This document shows positions 44,355 to 54,178 of a stretch of DNA of 64,000 nt, one piece after another. The notes beneath the pieces are model-generated. The model saw nothing but the letters and a program-made list of their open reading frames with translations, had not been told where the DNA came from and made no database searches. This stretch comes from Methanospirillum lacunae (lineage in GTDB: Archaea; Halobacteriota; Methanomicrobia; Methanomicrobiales; Methanospirillaceae): NCBI RefSeq assembly GCF_046195335.1, contig NZ_CP176093.1. The stretch is one strand, 5' to 3'. Position numbers and translations under genes: made by a program. Positions within the stretch are counted from its first letter, which is position 1; every line of letters starts with the position of its first letter.

Positions 44355-45404
44355 ATGTCTCATAAAACCGCCTTCATCACCGGGATCACCGGTCAGGACG
44401 GCTCATATCTTGCAGAATTACTGCTTTCAAAAGGATATGAGGTCCATGGACTGGTTCGCCGTGCATCAACTTTCAACACACAGCGAATAGACCATATCTA
44501 TGTTGATGCCCACGAGCCGGATGCACGGATCTTCTTTCATTACGGAGATCTTTCAGATTCTGAAATGATATCCCATGTACTCTATAATATAAAGCCAGAT
44601 GAGATATACCACCTCGGTGCCCAGAGTCACGTCCGCGTAAGTTTTGATACCCCTGAATATACCGGAAATGTTACTGCACTTGGAACGACCCGTATACTCG
44701 AAGCTATCAGAAGAAGTAACCCTGATGTGAAATTTTATCAGGCATCATCAAGTGAGATGTTTGGCCATACAGATCCCCCGCAAAATGAGGATTCCTGCTT
44801 TTGGCCACGCAGCCCATACGCCTGTGCAAAACTCTATGCCTACTGGATGACAAGGAACTATCGTGACGGGTACAACATGTTCGCCTGCAATGGGATTCTA
44901 TTTAATCATGAATCACCCCGTCGCGGAGAGATATTTGTAACCAGGAAGATTACAAGGGGTATTGCTGCAATTCTTGCAGGAAAAGAGAAATATCTCTACC
45001 TAGGTAACCTTGAAGCAAAAAGAGACTGGGGATTTACTCCTGAATACGTCGAGTGTATGTGGCGTATTCTTCAACAGGATAAGCCTGATGATTACGTAAT
45101 CGGAACCGGCGAGACACATACCGTTCAGGAATTTGTAAATGCAGCATTCTCATATGCTGGACTTGATGTCGAGAAACACGTAAAAATAGACAAAAAATAT
45201 TTCAGACCAACTGAAGTTGAAGCATTACTTGCTGATCCATCACGGGCTGAGAAGAAACTTGGGTGGAAAGCCAAGATCAAGTTCTCAGAACTCGTAAAAA
45301 TTATGGTTGATGCAGATCTTAAAGCGGCTGGAGTTCAACCAATTGGCGAAGGATATGAAATACTCAGTAAGCAATTCCCGAGCCGATGGTGGATGAGGGA
45401 TTAA
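44355..45404 (+). CDS. gmd: GDP-mannose 4,6-dehydratase
   Basis: 349 aa, full length. NAD(P)-binding ITGITGQDGSYLAELLLSKG, LGAQSHVRVSFDTPEYT, catalytic SSSEMFG and YACAKLYAYW (Tyr/Lys), RRGEIFVTRKI and the LGNLEAKRDWGFTPEYVE substrate segment. Converts GDP-mannose to GDP-4-keto-6-deoxymannose, a precursor of fucose, rhamnose, perosamine and others. With the adjacent fcl broken, the fucose branch is probably not made here unless another copy exists. Its higher GC content resembles the chromosome more than the island's glycosyltransferases. Stop overlaps the convergent epimerase stop by four bases. Confidence 0.96.
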   Translation: MSHKTAFITGITGQDGSYLAELLLSKGYEVHGLVRRASTFNTQRIDHIYVDAHEPDARIFFHYGDLSDSEMISHVLYNIKPDEIYHLGAQSHVRVSFDTPEYTGNVTALGTTRILEAIRRSNPDVKFYQASSSEMFGHTDPPQNEDSCFWPRSPYACAKLYAYWMTRNYRDGYNMFACNGILFNHESPRRGEIFVTRKITRGIAAILAGKEKYLYLGNLEAKRDWGFTPEYVECMWRILQQDKPDDYVIGTGETHTVQEFVNAAFSYAGLDVEKHVKIDKKYFRPTEVEALLADPSRAEKKLGWKAKIKFSELVKIMVDADLKAAGVQPIGEGYEILSKQFPSRWWMRD

Positions 45405-46333
45405 GTCCCTTTCCACCATTGATACGTCTCAAATAGACCACGTTCAAGTGAATATCCCGGATAATATCCTAATTTTTCCTGTGCCTGAGTTATATCTGCG
45501 CACGAATGACGAACCTCTCCTCCTCTGGCTTCCATATGAATAACCTCCACTTTCCGGTTGCTCAGTTGAATTATATTACAGGCTAACTGATTAATGGAGG
45601 ATGTAAAACCTGTTCCCACATTAAATACACCATTTACATCTTTATCCATTGAAAGAAGAAGAGCCTGAACAACATCGATAACATAAACAAAATCCCGGGT
45701 TTGTTCCCCATCTCCAAAGATAATAATATTTTTTTCTTGAGTGACAGCCTCAAGAAACTTGGAGATGACCCCAGAATACGGGGATGACGGATCCTGGTAA
45801 GGGCCATATACATTAAAAAAGCGAAGACACACACATCCTATACCATACAGGGATGAATATACGGATGAATACATTTCGGATAGATTTTTCCCCACTGCAT
45901 ACGGTGAAAGGGGGATAGGAGGAAATGATTCCTTATGTGGTGGAACATAGGCATTTCCATAAAGTGCAGCGGATGAAGCAAATACAATTTTTGGAACCTT
46001 TTCCTTTCTGGCAGATTCGAGAACATTAAACATCCCATCCACATTAATAGAATGGTTTAATTCTGGATCATCAATTGACCTCTGAACAGAAACCAGAGCA
46101 GCTAAATGAAAAATCCCATCAATATGAGAACATATTGATAACAACCGGGTTTTATTCAGAATAGTATCTTCAATAAACTCAAGATGTGGATTTTTTTGTA
46201 AGTCTGTAATATTCGCCAGATTTCCAGAATCCAATGAATCGAAGATTACAACACTGTCACCTCGAGCCAGCAAAGCACGAGAGAGATGAGAGCCGATAAA
46301 ACCAGCTCCACCAGTTACCAGATACCTTTTCAT
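45401..46333 (-). CDS. NDP-sugar epimerase/dehydratase (GalE/WbpP-like extended SDR)
   Basis: 310 aa. Extended short-chain dehydrogenase: nucleotide loop VTGGAGFIGSHLSRALL, HLAALVSVQRSIDDP, SSAALYG and the catalytic pair in SPYAVGK (Tyr, Lys), LRFFNVYGPYQDP and GDGEQTRDFVYV. Such proteins epimerise or dehydrate UDP- or GDP-sugars using bound NAD. The sub-family (UDP-Glc/GlcNAc 4-epimerase versus another) cannot be fixed from motifs. It closes the glycan island next to the mcr region. Confidence 0.9.
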   Translation of the reverse strand: MKRYLVTGGAGFIGSHLSRALLARGDSVVIFDSLDSGNLANITDLQKNPHLEFIEDTILNKTRLLSICSHIDGIFHLAALVSVQRSIDDPELNHSINVDGMFNVLESARKEKVPKIVFASSAALYGNAYVPPHKESFPPIPLSPYAVGKNLSEMYSSVYSSLYGIGCVCLRFFNVYGPYQDPSSPYSGVISKFLEAVTQEKNIIIFGDGEQTRDFVYVIDVVQALLLSMDKDVNGVFNVGTGFTSSINQLACNIIQLSNRKVEVIHMEARGGEVRHSCADITQAQEKLGYYPGYSLERGLFETYQWWKGT

Positions 46334-46831
46334 TCGCCTCCCTCCCTAATGAATAATTCCCAATCGTCCTTTTTATGACAAATTCGGGACATCCCTACTT
46401 CTTTCTCATTATTATCATTCAAAACGTTAAGACCATGGCACCTAATTTATCCGCAAGATACCATTATAAACATCATGATGATATATCCAAGTAATATCAG
46501 ACCATAATTTTCAAATCATCAGGGCGCCAAATGAGATCGGACGTATTGAATGAAACGTAATACAAAATTTCCTTAATCATTTTTTACATAACAATGATCA
46601 CCATAAACCCCAAATTTATATTTATTAATATCTCAAATAAACCGCAAAAATGGGCATTTGCATAAAAAGTTTATTCTAAAATCAAACCGAAACAGTTATA
46701 TTAACAGATTCCCACTTATCTTCAGTCCCTTTGGGGACATGTACGAGTGATTTCAGCCACACAGTGATTCGCCTTACGCAGTATTCAGTGAACGAATCGT
46801 ACAGGTTTGAAAGGAACATCGGAGGAACCAT
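46334..46831. promoter_or_regulatory. mcr upstream region with candidate promoter
   Basis: 498 bases without a gene. At 46686-46704 a CCGAAAC (BRE-like) element precedes TTATATTAA, a good archaeal TATA box; transcription would begin near 46727, giving a leader of about 105 bases. The leader ends in CGGAGG (46820-46825) seven bases before the mcrB ATG. The distal half (46334-46650) is AT-rich and shows no clear structure. Confidence 0.6.
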
Positions 46832-48142
46832 ATGGCAAAATTTTCCGACACTATTGATCTCTATGATGATCAGGGTAAACTGCTGAAAAGCGGTGTAGCT
46901 CTTGAAAAGATCAGCCCGCTCGTGAACCCTGGCATGAAAAAGATGATTGACCTGACCAAGCGGACAGTCGCAGTCAACCTCGCAGGAGCAGAGGCAGCAC
47001 TGAAGACCGGAGCAATTGGTAAGGGTAACTTCATTAAGGGTCGTGAGATGAACCTTGATATCTCCGGAAACGCCGGTGCAATCAAGGAGAAAATCTTCAA
47101 GATGATCCAGGTTGAAGAAGGCGACGATACCGAGATCCGTGAGTTCAATGGCGGCAAACTCCTGCTCGTCACTGTCCCAAGTGCTCGTATCCAGGCCGCA
47201 GCAACCTACGATGCAGCAATCACTTCAGTCGCAGCAGCAGCAACCTACGCAACCATCGACCAGTTTAATGTAAACATGTTCGACGGTTCCATGGTCAAGG
47301 CAGCCTTCTGGGGTACCTACCCACAGACCATGGACATGGTCGGCAGCAACTGTGCATCTATCCTTTCCATTCCCCAGAACAACGAAGGTCTCGGATACGC
47401 ACTCCGTAACATCCCGGCAAACCACGCCGTGATGATGACCAGCAAGAACGCAATGCAGGGTGCAGCACTCTCAGCAGTGTTTGAGCACGCTGGAGAGTTC
47501 GAGATGGGAGCCGCAATCGGCCCATTCGAGCGTGCACAACTTCTCCTCCTGGCATACCAGGGATTGAATGCAAACAACCTGGTATATGACCTCGTCAAGA
47601 AGAACGGCGCAACCGGTACCGTCGGAACCGTCGTTCAGTCCCTCGTTGAGAAGGCACTCGAAGACAAGGTTATCACCGCAGGAAAGAAGGGACCCTCTGG
47701 ATACACATTCTACGAGACCAAGGATCCAAGACTCTGGAATGCATACACCGCAGCAGGAACCCTCGCTGCAACCATGGTAAACTGTGGTGCAGGCCGGTTC
47801 GCACAGGCAGTATCTTCCACCCTCCTGTACTTCAACGACCTTCTCGAGCACGAGACTGGTCTGCCAGGCTGTGACTACGGCCGTACAATGGGAGTAGCAG
47901 TAGGATTCTCGTTCTTCAGCCACTCAATCTATGGTGGCGGTGGCCCGGGAACCTTCAACGGAAACCACGTCGTTACCAGGCACGCAGCCGGTGTAGGTAT
48001 GCCATGTATCGTGGCAGCCTGTGCACTTGATGCAGGAACCCAGATGTTCTCACCAGAGGCAACCTCCAAGATCTACGGAGAGACCTTCGGTAAGATTCCA
48101 GAGTTCAACACCCCAATCCAGCACGTAGCTAACGGAGTGTAA
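46832..48142 (+). CDS. mcrB: Methyl-coenzyme M reductase subunit beta
   Basis: 436 aa. First gene of the mcr operon. McrB forms part of the alpha2beta2gamma2 enzyme that reduces methyl-CoM with CoB to methane and heterodisulfide. The C-terminal active-site segment SIYGGGGPGTFNGNHVVTRH contains Y367, the position of the conserved beta-Tyr367 contacting the nickel cofactor pocket in the Methanothermobacter enzyme. GGAGG ribosome site, high GC and preferred codons indicate very high expression. Confidence 0.98.
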   Translation: MAKFSDTIDLYDDQGKLLKSGVALEKISPLVNPGMKKMIDLTKRTVAVNLAGAEAALKTGAIGKGNFIKGREMNLDISGNAGAIKEKIFKMIQVEEGDDTEIREFNGGKLLLVTVPSARIQAAATYDAAITSVAAAATYATIDQFNVNMFDGSMVKAAFWGTYPQTMDMVGSNCASILSIPQNNEGLGYALRNIPANHAVMMTSKNAMQGAALSAVFEHAGEFEMGAAIGPFERAQLLLLAYQGLNANNLVYDLVKKNGATGTVGTVVQSLVEKALEDKVITAGKKGPSGYTFYETKDPRLWNAYTAAGTLAATMVNCGAGRFAQAVSSTLLYFNDLLEHETGLPGCDYGRTMGVAVGFSFFSHSIYGGGGPGTFNGNHVVTRHAAGVGMPCIVAACALDAGTQMFSPEATSKIYGETFGKIPEFNTPIQHVANGV

Positions 48143-48162
48143 TTCACATACAGGATTGCATA

Positions 48163-48633
48163 ATGAGCGAGGCAGAATTCCCGCAGTGTCGGATTGTCAC
48201 CGAACGCCTTTTAAAACCTGAAACGGTTGAGAAGATCCTCAACAAGCTGGTGGCAATAGAGGGTATCCGCCGGATTGTAATAAACGGACCCAGTATTCCT
48301 CAGCTCGTCCCCTATGGCCCCGCAAGGGGTCTTCCAAACCCCCATTCCGGTCGTGTCCGAATCGTTGTGGGAGGAACCGATGTCGACCTGCGGGTGCAGG
48401 TCGGAACCATCCTTCTTGAACTTGAGACCCGGGATATCGTCCCCCGGATCGACGAGGCGTGCAGGGAGGTCTTTGTGAACTTTACCTACGGACTTAAGGA
48501 AGGAAAGTTCATGAGATCCACGCCGACTCAGACCGATTATGCAAAATACGGTCCCGGGGCAGATGAAATGATGATCGGGATCGTTGACCCGAAGAATAAG
48601 ACCGGACCCACCCTTATTCAAGGAACCAAATAA
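48163..48633 (+). CDS. mcrD: Methyl-coenzyme M reductase operon protein D
   Basis: 156 aa. Begins MSEAEFPQCRIVTERLLKPE and has GPARGLPNPHSGR and VNFTYGLKEGKFMR, typical of McrD. It is not a subunit of mature reductase; it is thought to help assembly by holding cofactor-free enzyme. 20 bases after mcrB; its TAA overlaps the mcrC ATG (TAATG). Confidence 0.95.
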   Translation: MSEAEFPQCRIVTERLLKPETVEKILNKLVAIEGIRRIVINGPSIPQLVPYGPARGLPNPHSGRVRIVVGGTDVDLRVQVGTILLELETRDIVPRIDEACREVFVNFTYGLKEGKFMRSTPTQTDYAKYGPGADEMMIGIVDPKNKTGPTLIQGTK

Positions 48634-49268
48634 TGCCGATAGGACGTGTCACTCAGATAGTAGACTGCCGGGAGAGCGCCGGCATGGGCAAAGGAGGAGC
48701 TCTTGCCCAGAGGGGAACAATATCAGAGTGTCGGTATCCCGATGTGATCATCGTCGGGATGTCTCCCGGCAGAAGACACGTCACCAAACCAGTATGTGAT
48801 ATAACATCAGCTCTCCGGGCACAGGGGGTTGAATACAGCATCAGTACGATGATCCTCAATGCCGGAAGCGGCATTCCCCCTGATGCTCCGAAGAGTGCCG
48901 GTCATGTACTCGGTGCATATTTTGGTCTGAACGAGAAGGAGGTTTCCCAGATTAACCGCCATAAAGTAGCGGTCCTGCACCATGGAAACGTCAGATCACA
49001 CGTGGTCGCAAAAGTAAGATCTATTCTGAGAGATTGCGACATTCCGGCCGTAGTGGTCTGTCAGGCTCCCATCGATTATGAGGACTTCGCACGTGAAGGA
49101 ATTAAAACGGCGTACGTGATGCCACCAGAACACCATATCCAGACGAAAGGAACGGTTATGGAGATCGTAAGTGGTATTACAAGAGGACAGACCCCGTCAC
49201 GCGAGAAGATTGCAGACGTCATTCATGCAGTTATGAGATTGATGAAATCATCTGATTTGGAGAGATAA
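48633..49268 (+). CDS. mcrC: Methyl-coenzyme M reductase operon protein C
   Basis: 211 aa. IGRVTQIVDCRESAGMGKGG start, DVIIVGMSPGRRHVTKPVCD and NAGSGIPPDAPKSAGHVLG are McrC hallmarks. McrC is part of the ATP-dependent complex (component A3) that reductively activates the nickel of F430. One-base overlap with mcrD; ends 4 bases before mcrG. Confidence 0.95.
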   Translation: MPIGRVTQIVDCRESAGMGKGGALAQRGTISECRYPDVIIVGMSPGRRHVTKPVCDITSALRAQGVEYSISTMILNAGSGIPPDAPKSAGHVLGAYFGLNEKEVSQINRHKVAVLHHGNVRSHVVAKVRSILRDCDIPAVVVCQAPIDYEDFAREGIKTAYVMPPEHHIQTKGTVMEIVSGITRGQTPSREKIADVIHAVMRLMKSSDLER

Positions 49269-49272
49269 AACA

Positions 49273-50031
49273 ATGGCATATACACCACAGTATGGTCCAG
49301 GTAATTCTATTGTCGCCGAAAACCGGCGCAAGCAGATGAACCCCGGCGTAAAGCTTGAGAAGATCCGTGACGTCACGGATGAGGAGATTGTCCTGATCAT
49401 GGGACACCGTGCACCCGGTCAGGCATACCCAACCGCTCACCCACCACTTGCAGAGCAGGGAGAGCCAGACTGTCCAATCCGTAAGATTGTCAGCCCAACC
49501 GAGGGAGCAAAGGCTGGAGACCGTGTTCGGTACATCCAGTTCGCTGACTCTATGTTCAATGCACCATCCCAGCCATACCAGAGAACCTACGTCGAGATGT
49601 ACCGCTACCGTGGTATCGACCCAGGAACCCTGTCTGGCCGTCAGATCGTCGAATCACGTGAGCGTGACCTCGAAAAGATCGCATCCGACCTGATCAACAC
49701 CAACCTCTTCGACCCGGCACGTGTCGGTATTCGTGGAGCAACTGTGCACGGTCACTCACTCCGTCTTGCAGAAGATGGTATGATGTTCGATATGCTGCAG
49801 CGGTGTGTGCTCGATGGAGGAGTTGTCAAGTACGTCAAGGACCAGATTGGTGTTCCACTCGACAAGAAAGTCCCAGTCGGCAAGCCAATGGACGAAGCAT
49901 GGCTCAAGGCAAACACGACCATGTTCCACTCACTCGTCGGTACCGCATTCCGTGACGACCCAGAATACGTCGAATACGTTCAGCGCATTCACTCCCTGAG
50001 GACCAAATACGGCTTCATGCCGGTTGAGTAA
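49273..50031 (+). CDS. mcrG: Methyl-coenzyme M reductase subunit gamma
   Basis: 252 aa. YTPQYGPGNSIVAENRRKQM start, MGHRAPGQAYPTAHPPL, and GIRGATVHGHSLRLAEDGMM are the usual McrG segments lining the coenzyme channel. Subunit of the methane-forming enzyme. Stop is followed directly by the AAGGAGG site of mcrA. Confidence 0.98.
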   Translation: MAYTPQYGPGNSIVAENRRKQMNPGVKLEKIRDVTDEEIVLIMGHRAPGQAYPTAHPPLAEQGEPDCPIRKIVSPTEGAKAGDRVRYIQFADSMFNAPSQPYQRTYVEMYRYRGIDPGTLSGRQIVESRERDLEKIASDLINTNLFDPARVGIRGATVHGHSLRLAEDGMMFDMLQRCVLDGGVVKYVKDQIGVPLDKKVPVGKPMDEAWLKANTTMFHSLVGTAFRDDPEYVEYVQRIHSLRTKYGFMPVE

Positions 50032-50044
50032 GGAGGCATCATAC

Positions 50045-51748
50045 ATGGCAAAAATTGAGAGAGCACAGAAACTTTTCCTCAAGGCTCTGAAAGAGAAATT
50101 TGAGGGAGATGTCCAGGACACCAAGACCAGCTTCTACAACTTTGACGGTGTAAACCAGTCCCCGAGAAAACGCGAGTTCATGGCAGCCTCAAAGAAGGTT
50201 GAACTCCGCCGTGGTATCTCCATGTACGACCCCAACCGCTGCCACCTCGGTGGTCTGCCAATGGGTCAGCGTCAGCTCATGACCTACGAAGTCTCCGGAA
50301 CCGGAACCTTCGTAGAGGGTGACGACCTGCACTTCGTCAACAACCCAGCAATGCAGCAGATGTGGGATGATATCCGCCGGACTATCATCGTCTCAATGGA
50401 CCTCGCCCACAACACCCTGCAGAAGCGTCTCGGCAAGGAAATCACCCCTGAAACCATCAATGAGTACCTCCACATCCTCAACCACGCAATGCCAGGCGCA
50501 GCAGTGGTTCAGGAACACATGGTCGAGACCCACCCATCAGTCGTAGACGACTGTTACTGTAAGGTCTTCACCGGAGACTCCGAACTTGCAGACCAGCTCG
50601 AGAAGCAGTTCGTCCTTGATGTCGACAAACTCTTCCCGGCAAAGCAGGCAGAGGAACTCAAGGCAGCAGTCGGCAAGTCACTCTGGCAGGCAATCCACAT
50701 CCCAACCATCGTCTCCCGTACTTGTGATGGTGGAACCACCAGCCGCTGGTCTGCAATGCAGATCGGTATGTCCTTCATCACTGCATACCGCATGTGCGCC
50801 GGTGAAGCAGCAGTCGCTGACCTCTCCTACGCCGCAAAGCACGCCGGTGTTATCCAGATGGGTAGCCACCTGCCAGCACGTCGTGCACGTGGTCCAAACG
50901 AGCCCGGTGGTATCCTCTTCGGTCACTTCGGTGATATGATCCAGGCAAACCGGAAGTATCCAAACGACCCCTGCAAATCAACCCTTGAGGTCGTCGGTGC
51001 AGGAGCAATGCTCTTTGATCAGATCTGGCTCGGATCGTACATGTCCGGTGGTGTCGGATTCACCCAGTATGCAACCGCAGCATACACCGACAACATCCTC
51101 GATGAGTACTGCTACTACGGTATGGACTACATCAAGGACAAGTACAAGGTTGACTACAAGACCCCAAGCACAGACAACAAGGTCAAGCCAACCCAGGAGA
51201 TCGTCAACGACATTGCAACCGAGGTTACCCTCAACGGTATGGAACAGTACGAACAGTTCCCAACCGCAATGGAAGACCACTTCGGTGGTTCACAGCGTGC
51301 AGCAGTGCTTGCAGCAGCATCAGGTATCTCTACCTCTATCGCAACTGCAAACTCCAACGCTGGTCTGAACGGCTGGTACCTGTCCATGCTCCTGCACAAG
51401 GAAGGCTGGTCACGTCTCGGCTTCTTCGGATACGACCTTCAGGACCAGTGCGGTTCCACCAACTCACTCTCCGTCCGGCCAGACGAAGGCTGTATCGGCG
51501 AATTCCGTGGACCAAACTACCCGAACTACGCAATGAACGTGGGTCACCAGGGAGAATACGCAGCAATCGTCGCTTCCTCACACTACGGACGTGGCGACGG
51601 ATTCTGTCTCTCCCCACTGATCAAGATCACCTTCGCAGACCCATCCCTGGTCTTCGACTTCAGCGAGCCACGCAAGGAGTTTGCAAAGGGTGCAATCCGC
51701 GAGTTCGTTCCGGCCGGAGAGAGATCTCTCCTTATGCCAGCCCGTTAA
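50045..51748 (+). CDS. mcrA: Methyl-coenzyme M reductase subunit alpha
   Basis: 567 aa from ATG 50045 with AAGGAGG ten bases ahead; a TTG at 50024 overlapping mcrG is not needed. It binds F430 and both thiol coenzymes. Equivalents of known key residues: H266 (N-methyl-His257 in Methanothermobacter) in YAAKHAGVIQ, Y342 (Tyr333) in GGVGFTQYATAA, and the post-translationally modified segment FGYDLQDQCG with G462 (thioglycine 445), D467 (didehydro-Asp450) and C469 (S-methyl-Cys452). Offsets change from 9 to 17 because of an insert around DYKTPSTDNKVKP. Modifications are expected from the family, not seen. Confidence 0.98.
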   Translation: MAKIERAQKLFLKALKEKFEGDVQDTKTSFYNFDGVNQSPRKREFMAASKKVELRRGISMYDPNRCHLGGLPMGQRQLMTYEVSGTGTFVEGDDLHFVNNPAMQQMWDDIRRTIIVSMDLAHNTLQKRLGKEITPETINEYLHILNHAMPGAAVVQEHMVETHPSVVDDCYCKVFTGDSELADQLEKQFVLDVDKLFPAKQAEELKAAVGKSLWQAIHIPTIVSRTCDGGTTSRWSAMQIGMSFITAYRMCAGEAAVADLSYAAKHAGVIQMGSHLPARRARGPNEPGGILFGHFGDMIQANRKYPNDPCKSTLEVVGAGAMLFDQIWLGSYMSGGVGFTQYATAAYTDNILDEYCYYGMDYIKDKYKVDYKTPSTDNKVKPTQEIVNDIATEVTLNGMEQYEQFPTAMEDHFGGSQRAAVLAAASGISTSIATANSNAGLNGWYLSMLLHKEGWSRLGFFGYDLQDQCGSTNSLSVRPDEGCIGEFRGPNYPNYAMNVGHQGEYAAIVASSHYGRGDGFCLSPLIKITFADPSLVFDFSEPRKEFAKGAIREFVPAGERSLLMPAR

Positions 51749-51776
51749 ACCGGGAACAATCTTTCTTTTCTTTTTT
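51741..51776 (+). terminator. mcr operon terminator
   Basis: CCCG-TTAAAC-CGGG overlaps the mcrA stop and is followed by a pyrimidine tract ending in T-runs (CTTTCTTTTCTTTTTT, 51761-51776), matching archaeal oligo-T termination. Confidence 0.65.
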
Positions 51777-51989
51777 GCCTGATTCACCAGCATTGAATAA
51801 TTCTGATAATTACGTTGAAGAAGAATCACGGAGATCTGGTGATCTGTTTTCTCTGTGGACTATTCGTTCAGATTTGAGTATATGAGCTGAGACCTGATGA
51901 CGAGAATTAATCGCATCGAGTTCAACCTAAAAATGAGGGTTCGTTTTTCTGTAATTCGGGAACTAATCTCTTATCAATAAAAGGTGGGA

Positions 51990-53369
51990 TTAGGTTTTAA
52001 TTTCTGAAATGGTCCCGGGTTTTGACATATATACCCAGTATCCCTCAAATGGATGTACAGCTGTTTCATCATTAACCCCTTTTACAATCATGCCATCATA
52101 CCGCTGCAGTGTAGCATTGAACCCGAGACAGTCCTGCCATTCATCACGTATGGATGAGAGTGCCTTTCGTGCTTCAACTGAACTGATTTCAGAAAATCCA
52201 ACTGCATTCCATCCCTGCGAGAGCATCCGGGGCTGTATCTTTTGTGAGGTTGAATCATAGGAGAGTGGAACCGAATCAGTTTTTGCCGAATATATCCAGA
52301 ATGCCATAAACGGTTTGATTTGAGTTGTCCGAAGAAGAGGAACCCACCCTTGGGATGGTTCATACTGCAATGCACTATGCCCGGCAACATCAATATGCTC
52401 AAATATCTGGGCAGTATCCTTACCAGGTGCAAGATTTTTAGGAACTGAAACAAAATTCCAGCCTGCCGATATTGGGATTGAATCGATTAGGGGAGATTCA
52501 TTACGAACAGATACATATTGCAATTTCTCTTCAGTATCCGTGTTCCCATGATTGTCTCGTATTGTCAATGTTACAGGATATGTGCCTTCGTGGATGTATG
52601 TATGAGTGGGGCTTTCAATAGAATCTCTGGTACCGTCACCGAAATCCCATATCCAGGAACTGATCTCGCCACTGGACTTATCTGAAAACTGAACACTGAG
52701 GGGAGCTGCACCTGATCTCGGTGTTCCAACAAATTCTGCAGATAGCGGTTCTGATAATAAAACCTGAATATCCATTTTGTGACTTTTACTCTCTCCCTGT
52801 TCATTACTTATTTTGAGCGTGACAGAGTAGGAGCCTGGTCCGGTGAAAGTATGCGAAGGATCGGGAATCGAACTTGCTGGTGAACCATCTCCAAAGTCCC
52901 AGAACCAGACCATTCCCCCGGTTGAGAGATCCGAGAACTGCACGGTAAGGGGAGCCTTACCTGATTGCGGAGCTGCACTGAAGTTTGCTTCAAGTGGGAG
53001 CGGATTAACCTGAATATATTTCTCTTTCACCTGGGTCTTACTACTCCCATCAGGATATTGTACAGTTAACCGTACTGTGTATACCCCACCATTTGCATAG
53101 GTATGAACCGGGTCTTCACCACCAGATGAATAACCGTCACCAAAATCCCACACCCATCCCGATGGATTTCCTTTTGAAAGATCTGAGAACATGACCATGA
53201 GCGGCGCTCTTCCGGACGTAGGAGCACCCGAAAAATCAACAGGGTTAGAACCTACATTTTGGGTCACGAATTGTTGATGTGAGGTAAATCCTGGTTCATC
53301 ACCATATACGCTCATTGCAGATATTGCCAAAGCAAGTGCCAGAATAAAAATTACAGATATTCTACTCAT
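51990..53369 (-). CDS. Secreted surface protein with three PKD domains
   Basis: 459 aa. Signal peptide 1-23 (ISVIFILALALAISAMSVYG). Three PKD domains at about 43-125, 130-210 and 213-292, each with the marker WVWDFGDG, WFWDFGDG or WIWDFGDG and a V/THTY or SHTF closing. Residues 295-459 form a beta-rich tail (SAGWNFVSVPKNLAPG; LSQGWNAVGFSE; PFEGYWVYMSKPG) seen in other methanogen surface proteins. Likely an adhesive or structural cell-surface protein. Convergent with the mcr operon; single gene. Confidence 0.9.
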   Translation of the reverse strand: MSRISVIFILALALAISAMSVYGDEPGFTSHQQFVTQNVGSNPVDFSGAPTSGRAPLMVMFSDLSKGNPSGWVWDFGDGYSSGGEDPVHTYANGGVYTVRLTVQYPDGSSKTQVKEKYIQVNPLPLEANFSAAPQSGKAPLTVQFSDLSTGGMVWFWDFGDGSPASSIPDPSHTFTGPGSYSVTLKISNEQGESKSHKMDIQVLLSEPLSAEFVGTPRSGAAPLSVQFSDKSSGEISSWIWDFGDGTRDSIESPTHTYIHEGTYPVTLTIRDNHGNTDTEEKLQYVSVRNESPLIDSIPISAGWNFVSVPKNLAPGKDTAQIFEHIDVAGHSALQYEPSQGWVPLLRTTQIKPFMAFWIYSAKTDSVPLSYDSTSQKIQPRMLSQGWNAVGFSEISSVEARKALSSIRDEWQDCLGFNATLQRYDGMIVKGVNDETAVHPFEGYWVYMSKPGTISEIKT

Positions 53370-54178
53370 GATAACTCCATCAGATTACCTGACCTACATG
53401 TATGTTAGAGATTACATTACACCAGAATAATTATCATAACATGAAAATTTTGCAGAGATCGGGTCTCACATTAGATAGAATCATCTGGCAAACTAAACCC
53501 ATGCTTATAAGAGTATCATAATCACGAGTCAGCATAAGTTTTTCGAATTTTTCTGATCTATCCGGAAACCTGTCACATCATTGATGATGCAATACTTTGC
53601 GATCCCAATAGAAGGGAATGCAGATGAGACTCTTTCAGTCGACATGGAAACAGGAATGGCTCTCATTCCAGATTCTAAATCATCTTCTTTTTTTAACACA
53701 TTCAATAATCTGCTTTTCGAGATAGAATTTTAAAATCCCCCACAATGTAATACCTTCCGGCCATAATACCGGGTATACTTCTTTGAATCAAAAAAGCAGA
53801 TCCTTCCAAAAGAACCAGGAACCTCTGCTTACAATCAAAATCAAAAATCTCTCCAAAAGGGTAATTCACTGAAATCACCCGATACCGGAATTACCCGTTC
53901 ACTCATTAATAATCCTACAATTTCTCCCTTATGTCTGAATTATTTCGGACGAGATATCAGAGCCGTACACTCTCATTTCAGAAGAAGATGAAGATACATA
54001 CACTTGCCCTTCAATCTTAAGGTTTCATTTAAAATATAAATTAATTATTTTTGTTCATATATTGACAAATATCAGATAAAAGATCGTGACATAAAGACCA
54101 TAGAAAAAATTTTGGGGAAATCTCACTGTGAATCACACCCTTTTTTAATGTTGAAGTTGTAACTATGATACGGTAATA
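53370..54178. other. Long spacer upstream of modABC
   Basis: 809 bases, mostly AT-rich, with no convincing gene. A 49-codon ORF at 53584-53733 (starting MMQYFAIPIEGNADETLSVD) has no visible relatives or ribosome site. Promoter-like A/T tracts lie near 54030-54060 before modA. No hairpin strong enough to call a riboswitch. Confidence 0.45.

Noticed and set aside
50024..50044. Longer mcrA start (TTG at 50024)
   Set aside because: It overlaps mcrG, and the ATG at 50045 has AAGGAGG at proper distance and the usual MAKIERAQKLF beginning.
47471..51617. Many long antisense frames across mcrB and mcrA
   Set aside because: High-GC, strongly biased codon use of mcr genes leaves open mirror frames; none has a motif or ribosome site.
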